This document shows, piece by piece, positions 10,238-19,602 of a DNA stretch of 21,884 bases. Origin of the DNA: Protostelium mycophagum. Its lineage: Eukaryota > Evosea > Variosea > Protosteliida > Protosteliaceae. Each line of letters opens with the position of its first letter. Within the stretch, counting starts at the first letter, position 1. A program made the position numbers and the translations under genes. The notes beneath the pieces were generated by a model. It was not told where the DNA came from, did no database searches, and was given only the letters and a program-made list of their open reading frames with translations. The DNA is taken from positions 1-21,884 of the forward strand of contig MZNV01002999.1 of the NCBI GenBank assembly GCA_002081555.1. The letters are read 5' to 3'.

Positions 10238-13170
10238 TCACTTTTGTTTATTTCTGTAATAGAAGAATCCTGCTGTAACAGCAGCAGTCAATAGGATAGG
10301 GGCGGCGTGTGCCTTCAGGTAATTAAAGACTACTGGAACGATATAGGGTGCGTGATAATCTGAGACATCGTGTGTTTTTGGAGCCCAGTTGAGTGACCTC
10401 TCTACGGCCATGTCCCACTTCCTCGTTCTGTTTTCTCTCTCTTCTTTTGTTATCTTATTTTCATATCTGGCCTGTTCCACTCAGTCCAATTCTTTAAATA
10501 AAACACCAGCCATAGCCGCCATGAATCCGAAAAGCCTCTTTGCGAATAAAAGGCAGCCAATGTTTTTAAACAAGTGAAATGTTTTCGAAATCAATCAAGA
10601 AAACTGACGTTAACAGAGTTGATATCACTTGAGAACTGGTCGAGTTCATAAAGACCAGTCGCATAACCCGCTGCAAACGCTGATCCAAAGGCGGTGGCCT
10701 CGACATCATCAGGCCTCTCTGACCATGTCGTCAGTCTCGTTGTAGATCGATTACTTCACGCTTACCGACCGGAATGCCGAGTAGATCAGATTGGATCTGT
10801 AACAAGACCTGTCAAAGGTGTCAGATTGATGTCATTTTGACATAATGACACTCACACTACTCCTGCTCAGCCCACCATCTACACGCAGACGTCTCAAAAC
10901 TCTCTTAGAATCTTTTTGCATGGCCTTTTCAAATCAGTTTCATCTCAATCAGTCTCATTTGTTCTATTTATAGAACTCTGCCCACGTAATTGTAGATTCG
11001 CATCATTCAGAAATCTGCGTGTGTATATGCAAGAGATGAAAATGGGGTTTGAATTTTGAATACGGAGAAATGGAGGGAAACCGCACCTCCGCAATAACTT
11101 TTGTCTGGAAACAGATGGATTCTAGTAGAGCCCTGATGATATGTGTTGACTCTGTAAATTGTGTCATTCCCACAATCGTCCCTGCTACTCGTCAATCCTT
11201 TATATCTATAAATAGATTTGTATCGGTGAATCACATCATGTCAGAGCAACTTTCAACATTTATCTTAGAGTTTACTTTGAAAAATCAAAACTCGCGAGAA
11301 CTTAAACATATTTGGCACAGTCTATCTTTACAATGTTGACAATGATCACTATGGCAACAAGATGATCATCGTCTAAAAGATATTCGGAAAAGGTCACCTC
11401 TCGCGTCTTCCCTCCAATAAGGTGCGAAAAGTCCGCTGAATGCTGGTACAAAATAAACATCTCCGGTAGTGGGTACTTTCCCAGCCTCGATGTCTATGGC
11501 CTCGAACGTTTTGAGAAGTCCAAGACGATCCCTCAGCCATTTCAACCCCACTCCGGCCACCGCAACCGAGCCCTGTTACGGTTATTAACGAGATCGTCAC
11601 GTTCATTCCCGAAACAAAAATGTCAAAAATCATCCTGAGAAATCGTGAATCGTAAAGTGAAATCGCGTTGTAGATGGGACTTGCCTCCAGTGCATAGACT
11701 GGCCTTTGATTAGGACCAAATTGATAAGCGACTGTTGTGACGAGACCTTTTGTTGACTGAACTACCGTATTACCAGTATTGAACAACATGAAGCACCCCG
11801 TCCCGTATCTTTACGCGGTCAGAATTTTTCCCGCCAAAAACGAGATTTAAAATTCGAATCGACTTGCGTGTTCTTGGCATCTCCGGGGGTAAGACAGCCT
11901 TGGCCCACCAAAGCGGCCTGTTGATCTCCTAAAACTCCGGCGATTCTCACTCCTATGCGACTTTAACCGGAATTTCGGATATCCGGAAAAATCAAATTCG
12001 ACTTTTCACGAATTCTCATTCAATTTTCCGAGTAGATTTTCCGGTGTATTTTTCCGAAAATTCTAAAAATAAGCTCACCTTCTAATTCATGACCTGGAGC
12101 TACAACTCCATAAACTTCAGCGGAGGAGCGAATCAAGGGCAGTGTTTCCATGGGAATATTGAAGAATTTACACAAGTAGGGGTCCCATTGACAGGTGTAC
12201 ATGTTCATCAGCATCGTCCTGCTCGCATTACTCACATCTGTAGCGTGTACTTGCTTTCCGGTCAAGTTCTATTCGTGTGAGTGAATAATTCTATTCGGCC
12301 GCTGTGTCAGATGTTTTTACTCAGTGCAAAGAGTCTTTTCAAGCGGTTTTACTCGGTACAAAAAGTCCAGCGGTTTTCTAACCCTCAAAGTCAAGACTGA
12401 GGTGATTTTGCTGGATTTTATGTGCATCTACAACGAAGGCAAACTTCAGGGATGCAAGGGCAGGTACTCACATAGATGATCCAAGAGTCGACTGTCCCAA
12501 AACAACACCTCTTCTCTTTCACAGCGAGGGCCACCTGTCCACAATCAACCATTGAAATGTAACAAGTGATGTAGAACCTACCTCTTCATTTTCTTCCATG
12601 AGCCATGCTATCTTGGTGGCGGTAAACATGGTGAATAGAGGCAATCCACACTTCTTTCTGAGGTAATCTCTGTTGCCTCTACATTTCTTCGCCAAGATCC
12701 TTTCGACTAAAGCGGCATTTCTGGCATCTAACCACACTAGTGGCGTTAGAACATCCTTCAGAAATGAACGTACCTATAGCGTTACTGAGTGGTTCACCGG
12801 TGTTTTTGTCCCAGGCTATAGTTGTCTCTCTCTGATTGGTGATCCCGATAGCTGGAACTTGATTAATCCTCAGAGGATCGGGGCTCAGAATGATAATAAT
12901 CACCTCGAATATGATGAGGTGCTATATTCTTTTCCTTGATTACAGCCCTGAGACACTCGTTGACTGATTCCAGGAGAACCTTGGGATCTTGTTCGGTCCA
13001 ACCTATGAGTCTATGAGCCACGTCATTCCAGGTTAACACCGACCTGGATGGAGATGAATAGACGGAACGTCACGAGATTTAGAAGCTTCTTTGCGTCCTT
13101 CCTTATTATACAGGATGCAACGACTGCTAGAGGTTCCCTGATCGATAGCTATAATGTAATCCCCGCTCAT
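10238..13170 (-). CDS. GK: Glycerol kinase with C-terminal membrane tail
   Basis: FGGY-family kinase making glycerol 3-phosphate from glycerol and ATP. 14 exons (minus): 13170-13044, 13002-12904, 12857-12774, 12736-12582, 12534-12472, 12268-12079, 11952-11868, 11808-11685, 11572-11398, 11181-11087, 10924-10856, 10808-10766, 10718-10609, 10471-10238; 1653 nt, 550 aa. Landmarks: DQGTSSSR (10-17, phosphate binding), GITNQRET (80-87), WLDARN (105-110), [17 protein letters not shown] (Asp249, predicted catalytic base), [32 protein letters not shown], and the C-terminal [12 protein letters not shown] that ends most family members. About 50 further residues follow, closing with a hydrophobic segment ([16 protein letters not shown]) and RNKQK: a tail anchor, as in mammalian GK isoforms on the outer mitochondrial membrane. 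Introns 11809-11867 and 11573-11684 use GC donors (GCAAGT). Confidence 0.95.
11573..11684 (-). other. GC-AG intron in glycerol kinase (intron 8)
   Basis: The donor reads GAG/GCAAGT and the acceptor AACAG. Splicing joins PVYALE to GSVAVAG, matching the family's 'YALEGSV' motif in phase 0. The intron also carries one copy of the ATCTACAACG decamer (11666-11675). Confidence 0.9.
11809..11867 (-). other. GC-AG intron in glycerol kinase (intron 7)
   Basis: The donor reads AC/GCAAGT and the acceptor TAAAG. Splicing joins GDAKNT to YGTGCF, the near-invariant 'AKNTYGTG' motif of glycerol kinases, so the boundary is fixed by homology; no GT lies at the needed position. Confidence 0.9.
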
Positions 13171-13745
13171 TTAGATCCTCTTTAAAATGATATGTACGTG
13201 TTTCGTGTTGTTGATTCTGTGCAGAGAGGATTCCCGTCCCCTTGTATTTTGTCGTCTTTACAAACCGTTGTAGTGGGTGATTCGTTGCAGCCCGAGATTC
13301 TCTGTGTTTCGTACAGAAAAATAAACTGTTTTTCCTCCATTTCAGTGGTGCGGTTTTCTGCAAAGAGAGTTGAAGCCCCTTCTGAAGGGTCTCACCGTCA
13401 GTTCTGAATGCTCTGGCAGAACTGTGAGTCCTGAGATTTTGTTTTTTGATGTGTACTGTGGGTGGGATACGCAGAATACTTGGTCCCAATATTTTTGATC
13501 TTATTAGCGTGCTCAAAGCGATCTGTTCATGGAAAAATCACATCAATCCCTAATGATAAAGATGAGAACGAATGCAAGTATCTACAGTTGACACATATAT
13601 TGTACAGACAATTGATTTTTCTGTTTTTCGAGACTCGTTCTGCGGGATTGCTCAGCTTCGGACTTGTCTCCTCTTCATCTTCTTCCATGATTCTATCAAA
13701 ATATATTCTTGTTGTGGCATCATCCACACCCCTAGAGGCAAAGAA
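13171..13745. other. Upstream region of glycerol kinase
   Basis: 575 bp between the kinase start and the stop of the next minus-strand gene. Open frames on both strands cover part of it, but none shows a domain. The minus-strand stretch 13727-13527 (acidic EEDEEE run) could be a C-terminal extension of the neighbouring gene if a 24-nt intron at 13726-13749 is real; otherwise it is 3'UTR. The kinase promoter must lie here. Confidence 0.4.
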
Positions 13746-14238
13746 TCATCCACACCAGTGTTCGAGACATGCTAGCTTCTCATAAACCCCTCCGAAAGTT
13801 GGAGGTTGTCTAAGAGCGATGGTTGACATCATGACTCCCCTCTTGCAGAGATTTTGATGCGTTCTGCAGAAATCCTTCCAATCGGCCTTGCATCTCTGCG
13901 TATCGTCTTTGAGAACTCCGTATCCGGTCTATGTAAAACTTGGAAAGCTGCCAGCCATATCGATACAAATGTGTATGTGATGAATCCGCCCGTGACTAAC
14001 GATAGAGTCCATATGAGCTCAGACATTTCTGGGGTAAGTTGGTGGCGGAGTTGTTTTATCAAAATTCTGATCGGAGTTCATTCTCCTATCAGGATATCTT
14101 CTTGTCAAACTACAACGTAAAAACACGTACAAAACGAACATCACCCAGGAACTCGCGCGCTGGTCCTCCGAAAAGAGGGTTCAGTCTCTTCTGATATCTG
14201 TACAGAACAGTCCTGTCTGACCATCTGATGTTCGGCAT
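13746..14238 (-). CDS. Small single-pass membrane protein of unknown function
   Basis: I do not recognise it. Exons (minus): 14238-14145, 14028-13967, 13928-13746 (339 nt, 112 aa); every junction keeps frame. It begins MPNIRWSDRTVLYRYQKRLN, a basic N-terminus that could be a mitochondrial or membrane-flanking segment, followed by a hydrophobic stretch (LIWTLSLVTGGFITYTF) and a Cys-bearing helix (CKADWKDFCRTHQNLCK). If intron 13929-13966 is retained, the hydrophobic segment lengthens and the frame ends at 13829 instead. The size and layout resemble small mitochondrial inner-membrane proteins, but that is only a guess. It is head-to-head with TRM10. Confidence 0.5.
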
Positions 14239-14329
14239 TGCAATGTTCACAGCCGGCTTCAAGAATTGTCTGGAGTAACTCCGCTCGTCTTAGTAACGGG
14301 TGACTTTATTTGATTTTCAAAAAGAAGGG
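14239..14329. promoter_or_regulatory. 91-bp bidirectional promoter region
   Basis: Only 91 bp separate the start codons of the small membrane protein (minus) and TRM10 (plus), so both promoters and 5'UTRs must be packed here or overlap the coding ends. No TATA box is apparent. Confidence 0.55.
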
Positions 14330-16016
14330 ATGGAAGATTCAGAAACATCAAAACACGATCAAGATGATCCAACAAAGACAGAGGGCGAGACAGACAATAC
14401 AAACACTTGTGTGATAGAGGACAAGCAAAACAGGCGAAAGAGGAAGAAAGAAGAACAGGCAGAGGAGAGAAAGAGATACTGGGCAGAAAAGAAGGCCAAA
14501 AGGAAGGACAAGAGAAAGGAACAAGCCCAAAAGAGAGCTGAACAATCAGAGCTCACGAAAGAGAAAGATGATGGGAAAGATAAAGACGAGACAGAAGAGG
14601 TTGGTCCGATGGAAGAGTAAGAAACTTAGAGATCGTTAGGTTAAATTGCAAAGAAAAGAGAGGAAGGAGTTGTGGCTCACAAAGCCCACTCGAGGCAGCT
14701 TCATAATGGATTGTGATTTCGATTCGCTCATGTTGGACAAGGTCAGATTTGGTCTGATCACGAAATCGAACTAAATTTTTTGAAGGAGGTTCGAAGTCTC
14801 TGTACACAGCTACTCTTCTGCTACAGTTCAATCAAAAAGATGGAGACACCCGCACGCTTATCTTTCACAAGTTTTGGAGGAAGAATCGAGGAACAATTAC
14901 GATTGAACAATGGCTTCCCACATTGGAGGGTGATTGATCATATATCATCAGAATCAAACTCTCCTTGACTTTGTGGGTTCTAAAAATTATACATCTTGAG
15001 CTAAAAGCAGAAGAAATATCATTGTATTCAAGGCACTGCAATTCCTTACCGCAACCTGCGGTAACTGACGTGAAATCACCGTACGGGCTGCCGAGGGTTT
15101 GCCTGCTTGCAGTAATATCGCAACAAAATTCTGTTCTACTTTCCCAATGTGAAATTTAATCCACAAATATCATAAAAACTTCACAAATTCAAAAAAATTT
15201 TTTATTTGCACATATATGTTGAAGTGAAAGACTACGACACAAGCGTGTATTTTAATATTCACGAGATTTTCAGATCGAAATGTATACCGAACATTTCTCC
15301 AAAGTATTCCCAATAGATAAGACGGTGTACCTCACTTCTGAATCCGATGACGTGTTATACGATATAGATCCAGATAAACATTACGTGATAGGTGCTATCG
15401 TTGATAAAAATAGACACAAGGTGGGCGATTTTTCCAGGAAATATTATTATATGGAATTATGAGGAATATATTTCCGTGGTACGGATTTGGACCTTGATGA
15501 AATCTCGGTTTCATACCGTGTTTTTTTACGGTAACTGCCGTGCATGTCTCAAACATTCCAAGTTGGTTACCTCCACAATATTTAAAAAATTAAAATAAAT
15601 CAAAATGATGATCATTTGTTTCTGATGACGATTATGACACAATGACAGGGGCTTACCTTCAATAAGGCTAAAGAACTAGGAATGGCAACGGCAAGACTTC
15701 CTCTCGATAAGTTTATGGACATGTCCACTAGAAAAGTTCTCACTGTGAACCAAGGTGATCTCATGACGTCATCATGGTGTTGATGTCCATAGTGTTTGAT
15801 ATCATATGTCGATTCTTAAACAACGGGAAATGGACAGAAGCAATGGATTCTACACTGCCAGCCAGGAAAGGAGCCCAAGTGAAGGTCGGCTTGCATCATA
15901 CGAGGATGTGATTGAAGAATATGCAGTGCGCTGAAGAGGATAGTAAAGAAGAGGAGACAAAGGAAGAGGAGACTAAGGTAGAGGAGAAGAAAGAGGTTGA
16001 AGAGACACACCAATGA
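14330..16016 (+). CDS. TRMT10: tRNA (guanine-N1)-methyltransferase, TRM10 family
   Basis: SPOUT methyltransferase modifying position 9 of tRNAs with S-adenosylmethionine, nuclear or cytosolic. Exons: 14330-14616, 14663-14741, 14786-14929, 15274-15420, 15649-15754, 15793-15878, 15927-16016 (939 nt, 312 aa). The N-terminus is Lys/Glu-rich (about residues 30-80, RNA-binding in the family). The catalytic domain has FIMDCDFDSLMLDKEVRSLC, LSFTSFGGRIEEQL, VYLTSESDDVLYDIDP, VIGAIVDKNRHKGLTF (Asp214 matches the family's conserved catalytic Asp), ARLPLDKFMDMSTRKVLTVN and the closing PARKGAQ. A final Glu/Lys-rich tail of 29 residues comes from the last exon. A stop separates 14330 from any earlier ATG. 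Introns 14930-15273 and 15421-15648 are unusually long for this locus. Confidence 0.94.
15046..15064. repeat. Perfect 8-bp inverted repeat in a TRM10 intron
   Basis: TTACCGCA, three bases, then TGCGGTAA form a perfect short hairpin in the middle of the 344-nt intron. Confidence 0.8.
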
Positions 16017-16031
16017 ACTCATTTTGATCGG

Positions 16032-16037
16032 AATAAA
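16032..16037 (+). promoter_or_regulatory. Poly(A) signal of TRM10
   Basis: AATAAA 16 nt past the TRM10 stop codon; position is right for a 3'-processing signal in a compact genome. Confidence 0.5.
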
Positions 16038-16357
16038 GACATGGGTTGTTCCATCTGACTAAAACCTTCTTAATCTGAACCAAACAATCATAGATCTGTT
16101 AAGAAGATCAGAAACTTCGCATGCATGTGAGCTCTGAAGAATCTGATTCCTTTCTGAAGTCACGTGACATTTTCATCTCCAGGAATTTGAGAGTTTCCGA
16201 ATAAAGAGATAACGGGAACTTTAGACGCACCTCCCTACTTCAGCAGCCAAACAGCAGATTTAGCAGACACCAAAGTGAGAAGGTGAGGATAAACAGCTCG
16301 TTCAAAGAAGCTCAACGGTAACAGACCAACCCCAGCCTCTAAAAGAAACAAAGAAAG
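16038..16357. other. Upstream region of the perilipin-like gene
   Basis: About 320 bp between the TRM10 poly(A) signal and the perilipin start. No exon is supported. The last ~100 bp are purine/A-rich and lack stops of note, consistent with a 5'UTR. Confidence 0.4.
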
Positions 16358-17560
16358 ATGCCTTCCGATGGAACCGAACAGACCCAAGGTGAATTGTCGC
16401 AACTCTTCCATCCGATAAAGAAGATCACAAATAACCGATCTGCAGCCACCAGCGATTACAAGCTGATCACCAGAGTGCTGAGCTACGCACCCGTAGAACA
16501 GCTGGTCAACAACACAAAGACATACTATTCATCCGCCAAGGAGTATTCCCCTGTGGTCAGATCTGTATCGGAGAACTTCGAGCAGAAGTTTGAGGAAGGT
16601 CTCAAGCTTGTTACTCCCACCGTTCAAAAGGTCAGAAATCATCCTTGGATCAATCAGATCTGAAAATGTGAAGGTCAACCCCACTCTGCAGCCCTACCTC
16701 ACTGCTGCCGATGCCTTCGCCGTGAACCAACTCGATCGTGCAGAGAATCTCGCAGGATCCCTCCAGTCCTCTTCCAAGGCTGTACAGACCCGCGTTTCCG
16801 AAGCGGCTGTGAACTCCAGAGAGACGTTGGAGAAGAGTGTCATCCCCACCGTCGACACCTACTTAAAGAACTCAACCCTTGCCCGCCCCCTCACATTCGC
16901 CCTCGACATGACCGAGAAGGTCGGAAAGAATCTTGACATCTTGTCCTTTTCTGAGCATCTCACAGGCAGCTTCTGCACTGCTTCCCCTCTCTGAAGCACA
17001 GCGAACAGAAGGACCTGTGTACCGTGCTGGTGAGCTTACCGCCCGCATCGGCGGTGGTCTCTCCACCCGCTACAACTACCTGAAGACAGACGCACCCCAG
17101 AGGGCTTCAGAACTACTCCAGACTGCCAGACAGAATTTAGACAAGACCGTCGCCGCCGCGAACCAATTCGTCGCCCAAGCTGCCGCCGCACACTTGACTG
17201 TCGTCGTGCAGCAATACAGCAAGGAGACTTTTGCTCAGCTGTACGCCGCCTTAGAAGCACTCAGCGCCAGAGTTCCAGAGGACCTGAAACACAGAGCCAC
17301 AGAGACACTGCAGCAACTCAGCAATAGAAACGAGATTGTGGCACTGGTCGAGTCCTTGAAGAACAACGCGGAGAAGCTCCAGCACGTCTCTGAGGCACTC
17401 TCTGCTTACATCAAGAAGAATGAGCACCTGCCCACACAGCTCGCAAACGGTGATTTCTTATCGTCTATTCGCGTTGATTCTGACCGTTGTAGTGACCGAC
17501 CTGCTCACTTCTGTTGTGGAGAATCTGCTGGCCCACGGCCAGAAGACCGCCGCTCAGTAG
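16358..17560 (+). CDS. PLIN: Perilipin-like lipid-droplet coat protein
   Basis: Perilipins coat lipid droplets and control lipase access. Exons: 16358-16630, 16674-16919, 16966-17449, 17493-17560 (1071 nt, 356 aa). The PAT-like N-terminal region is recognisable: LITRVLSYAPVEQLVNNTKT, YYSSAKEYSPVVRSVSE, then LVTPTVQKVNPTLQP and AVNQLDRAENL, which follow the order of perilipin's PAT domain (start of the conserved block, 'YxxxK...P.v..v', 'LDkle'). The rest is long amphipathic helix rich in Ala, Gln, Glu and Lys. There is no signal peptide or TM segment, as expected for a droplet-surface protein. The last exon is fixed by the switch from an unlikely Cys/Arg-rich reading to TDLLTSVVENLLAHGQ. GC-rich third positions suggest high expression. 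It is the clearest exon structure in the window. Confidence 0.8.
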
Positions 17561-17717
17561 GATTTCCCCCTCCTCACGAGAACAGTAAAGAGGTGCACTG
17601 CACGGCCCGAGGATGTCGAGCGCATTCAATAAATAATCGACATCTGCTTTCCTTAAGATGTTCTATTCATAGCCTCGTACGAAATCCAAAATTAATTACA
17701 AAAATAATTTATAGAGT
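17561..17717. other. Convergent 3' spacer
   Basis: 157 bp shared by the 3' ends of the perilipin-like gene (plus) and the 7TM gene (minus). A plus-strand CAATAAATAA around 17627-17635 is the likely perilipin poly(A) signal. Confidence 0.5.
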
Positions 17718-19316
17718 TTAAACTCCCGTCTCGTCGATGTCATATTCCTCCCACTCTCTATCGGCCGAGTTGCCGCTTGATGTCTCTTCTGATCTCACTG
17801 TCCTCAGGGTGTTGATCAGTGCTGGGTTAAGCCATTTATCCCACTCCCATATGGGCATGAAGATGTTGAGCGCACAGAAGGCACAGACCCAATGTAAAGT
17901 GGACCAGGCGTAAACTTGCTGGATTCGGTTAAGATGGTGGGGGAGAAGGTTGTACTCACATAAATGGCTTCTATTCCTACGGCTTGGAAAGACAATCCGA
18001 AAACTGTGCAAGTACAAACGATGGAAGTCACCGCAAACATGGCGATTAGACACATGATCTGTCTCACATTAACATCGAGATCATGTTCGTTGTGATTGAA
18101 GCATGAGGCCTTACGTATTTAATGCGAGAGCTCAGGCTGTCTGGAAGGATCTGTATAAGTCTGACGCCATATATAATATACCCGACCCCGTATAATACCC
18201 ACATAGACACCATATAAGAACTATAAAATGTGTAATAAGTGTCTATCACGTTCAGCGTTCTTCCTCTCATCAAGATGACACACTATAGAGGTCATCAATG
18301 CATTATTAATTGTGAACTCACATCACCAACCCAGACGCCAAAAGAGATGATCGCCAGAGCGAGATAAGCGAAGCGAAATTTTGAGACGAAATGCACCTTC
18401 GACATGACCTGCCAGAGTCACATCTTTACATTTTGTAATGGTCCCACCTCCTCTAAATTGAAATCAGACTTCTGATCTGGTTTGGTTTTCTTTTTCAAAC
18501 GTTCTTCTTTCATCTTTTTAACAGCCGAATAATACATTTCTGCCCTAAGAGGTATCGATATGTATGTACATCGAACATTGATGATTACGCACCAGTGGAA
18601 AAGTAAAGAGGAGAAGATGAGAAGGAAGAGTGGGTCGTTGAAAAGAAAAGTGCACACCAGCACCGGATAACTGATCCTGCCGAACATGCCCCAATAATCA
18701 ATGCAGTGCAAGAACCCCACTGATTCGTTCAGATGTTATCATCATAAATTAGACCTACGTATCCCATGTAAGAGGACCAGGAAGAGGACCCACCAGGAAA
18801 TTAGGACAGTTACGTTTGTATTCGTACCGGACATAAACCACTGAATCAACATGCGGTAGAGTGTCAAGAGGATGAGTACGCCGTAGATCACCCCTTGGTA
18901 TATCATTACTCCTCTGATATAATGATCCACTACCCCTGGTAACTGCGCCACATCTAATTACATCAATAAAAACGCCTGGATGTCCACGACTTACTGAAAG
19001 GACACTCGTCGCCAGTCCCTCCTCTGTTGCTGTTCAGAGGGCCAAAATAACTGCTCGGATTAGTTCTAGATCACAGATGGAATTGAAAAATCACCCGTTG
19101 TAACATTTGCAGGTGCCATCATCGAGACAGATGCCGTTGCCATTACAGCCAGGACTGTAAGTTGTCACATCTTTTTGCTTCGATATCTACTCACTTATAG
19201 ATCCAGCAATTGGCGATCCTATCAGAATTTGGCACAGTGACGTTGCTTCCTGATGCAGGATCTGTGATGTTTTGTGCAAGACATCCACAGATCACAAAGA
19301 GGATGATGCACCACAT
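17718..19316 (-). CDS. EGF-like plus seven-TM protein, TOM1/GPR137-like (tentative)
   Basis: Ten exons (minus): 19316-19195, 19154-19095, 19023-18995, 18953-18759, 18719-18593, 18544-18448, 18408-18322, 18282-18115, 18058-17960, 17918-17718; 1185 nt, 394 aa. A signal peptide (MWCIILFVICGCLAQ) precedes an N-glycosylation-rich linker and an EGF/tenascin-type module at about 42-70 (CNGNGICLDDGTCKCYNG, then GDEC). Seven hydrophobic helices follow; helix 3/4 ends in LLFHWAEMYYSAVKK, a pattern I associate with THH1/TOM1 and GPR137 proteins, and later YIIYGVRLIQIL also fits. The C-terminus is acidic and Ser-rich, probably cytosolic. The role is unknown: a receptor-like membrane protein is inferred. 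Introns 39-71 nt, all GT-AG. The family assignment needs a profile search; the exon model itself is firm by frame. Confidence 0.7.
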
Positions 19317-19602
19317 GCCGCGGAGTAAAAAGTCACACAGTTACCAACAGAGATACTGACGCCCGCACTTTGGGGAAGAAAAGGAGGTCAAAGGTGTTCG
19401 TTTGACGCTTCCGGGCAAGAATTCTCCTGAAAATATCTATATCTCCGTTCTCACAACAGCTTGCCTCTTTCTTTAACAAAGACCACAACAGTTTGCCTCT
19501 TTCTTTAACAAAGAACTTTCTCTTCTAAACGATCGTCTCCCAGGTTGCTTTCTTTGGAAATGCAGACAATGGCACCACGGTCGGACATTCGCACGGGTTT
19601 TT
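19317..19602. promoter_or_regulatory. Promoter region of the 7TM gene
   Basis: 286 bp between the 7TM start and the SDR39U1 stop, both on the minus strand. It contains the 32-bp tandem duplication at 19453-19515 and no exon. Confidence 0.45.
19453..19515. repeat. Tandem duplication, about 32-bp unit
   Basis: 19453-19484 and 19485-19515 are near-identical (one C/T difference over about 30 bp). Each copy ends in a CTTTAACAAAG segment. It sits about 140-200 bp upstream of the 7TM start codon. Confidence 0.9.

Noticed and set aside
10238-10534. Separate small tail-anchored protein gene starting near 10534
   Set aside because: The frame aligns with the C-terminus of glycerol kinase ([11 protein letters not shown]) and joins its upstream exon in phase, so it is the kinase's last exon.
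12020-12078. Repeated TTTTCCG-type words in a kinase intron as regulatory sites
   Set aside because: AT-rich, short and confined to one intron; chance or simple local duplication is enough.
13127-13516. 129-codon minus-strand frame upstream of glycerol kinase
   Set aside because: It overlaps the kinase start in another frame and has no recognisable feature; likely chance.
17450-17721. Read-through C-terminus of the perilipin-like protein rich in Cys, Arg and His
   Set aside because: A GT-AG intron at 17450-17492 gives an amphipathic ending in keeping with the rest of the protein.
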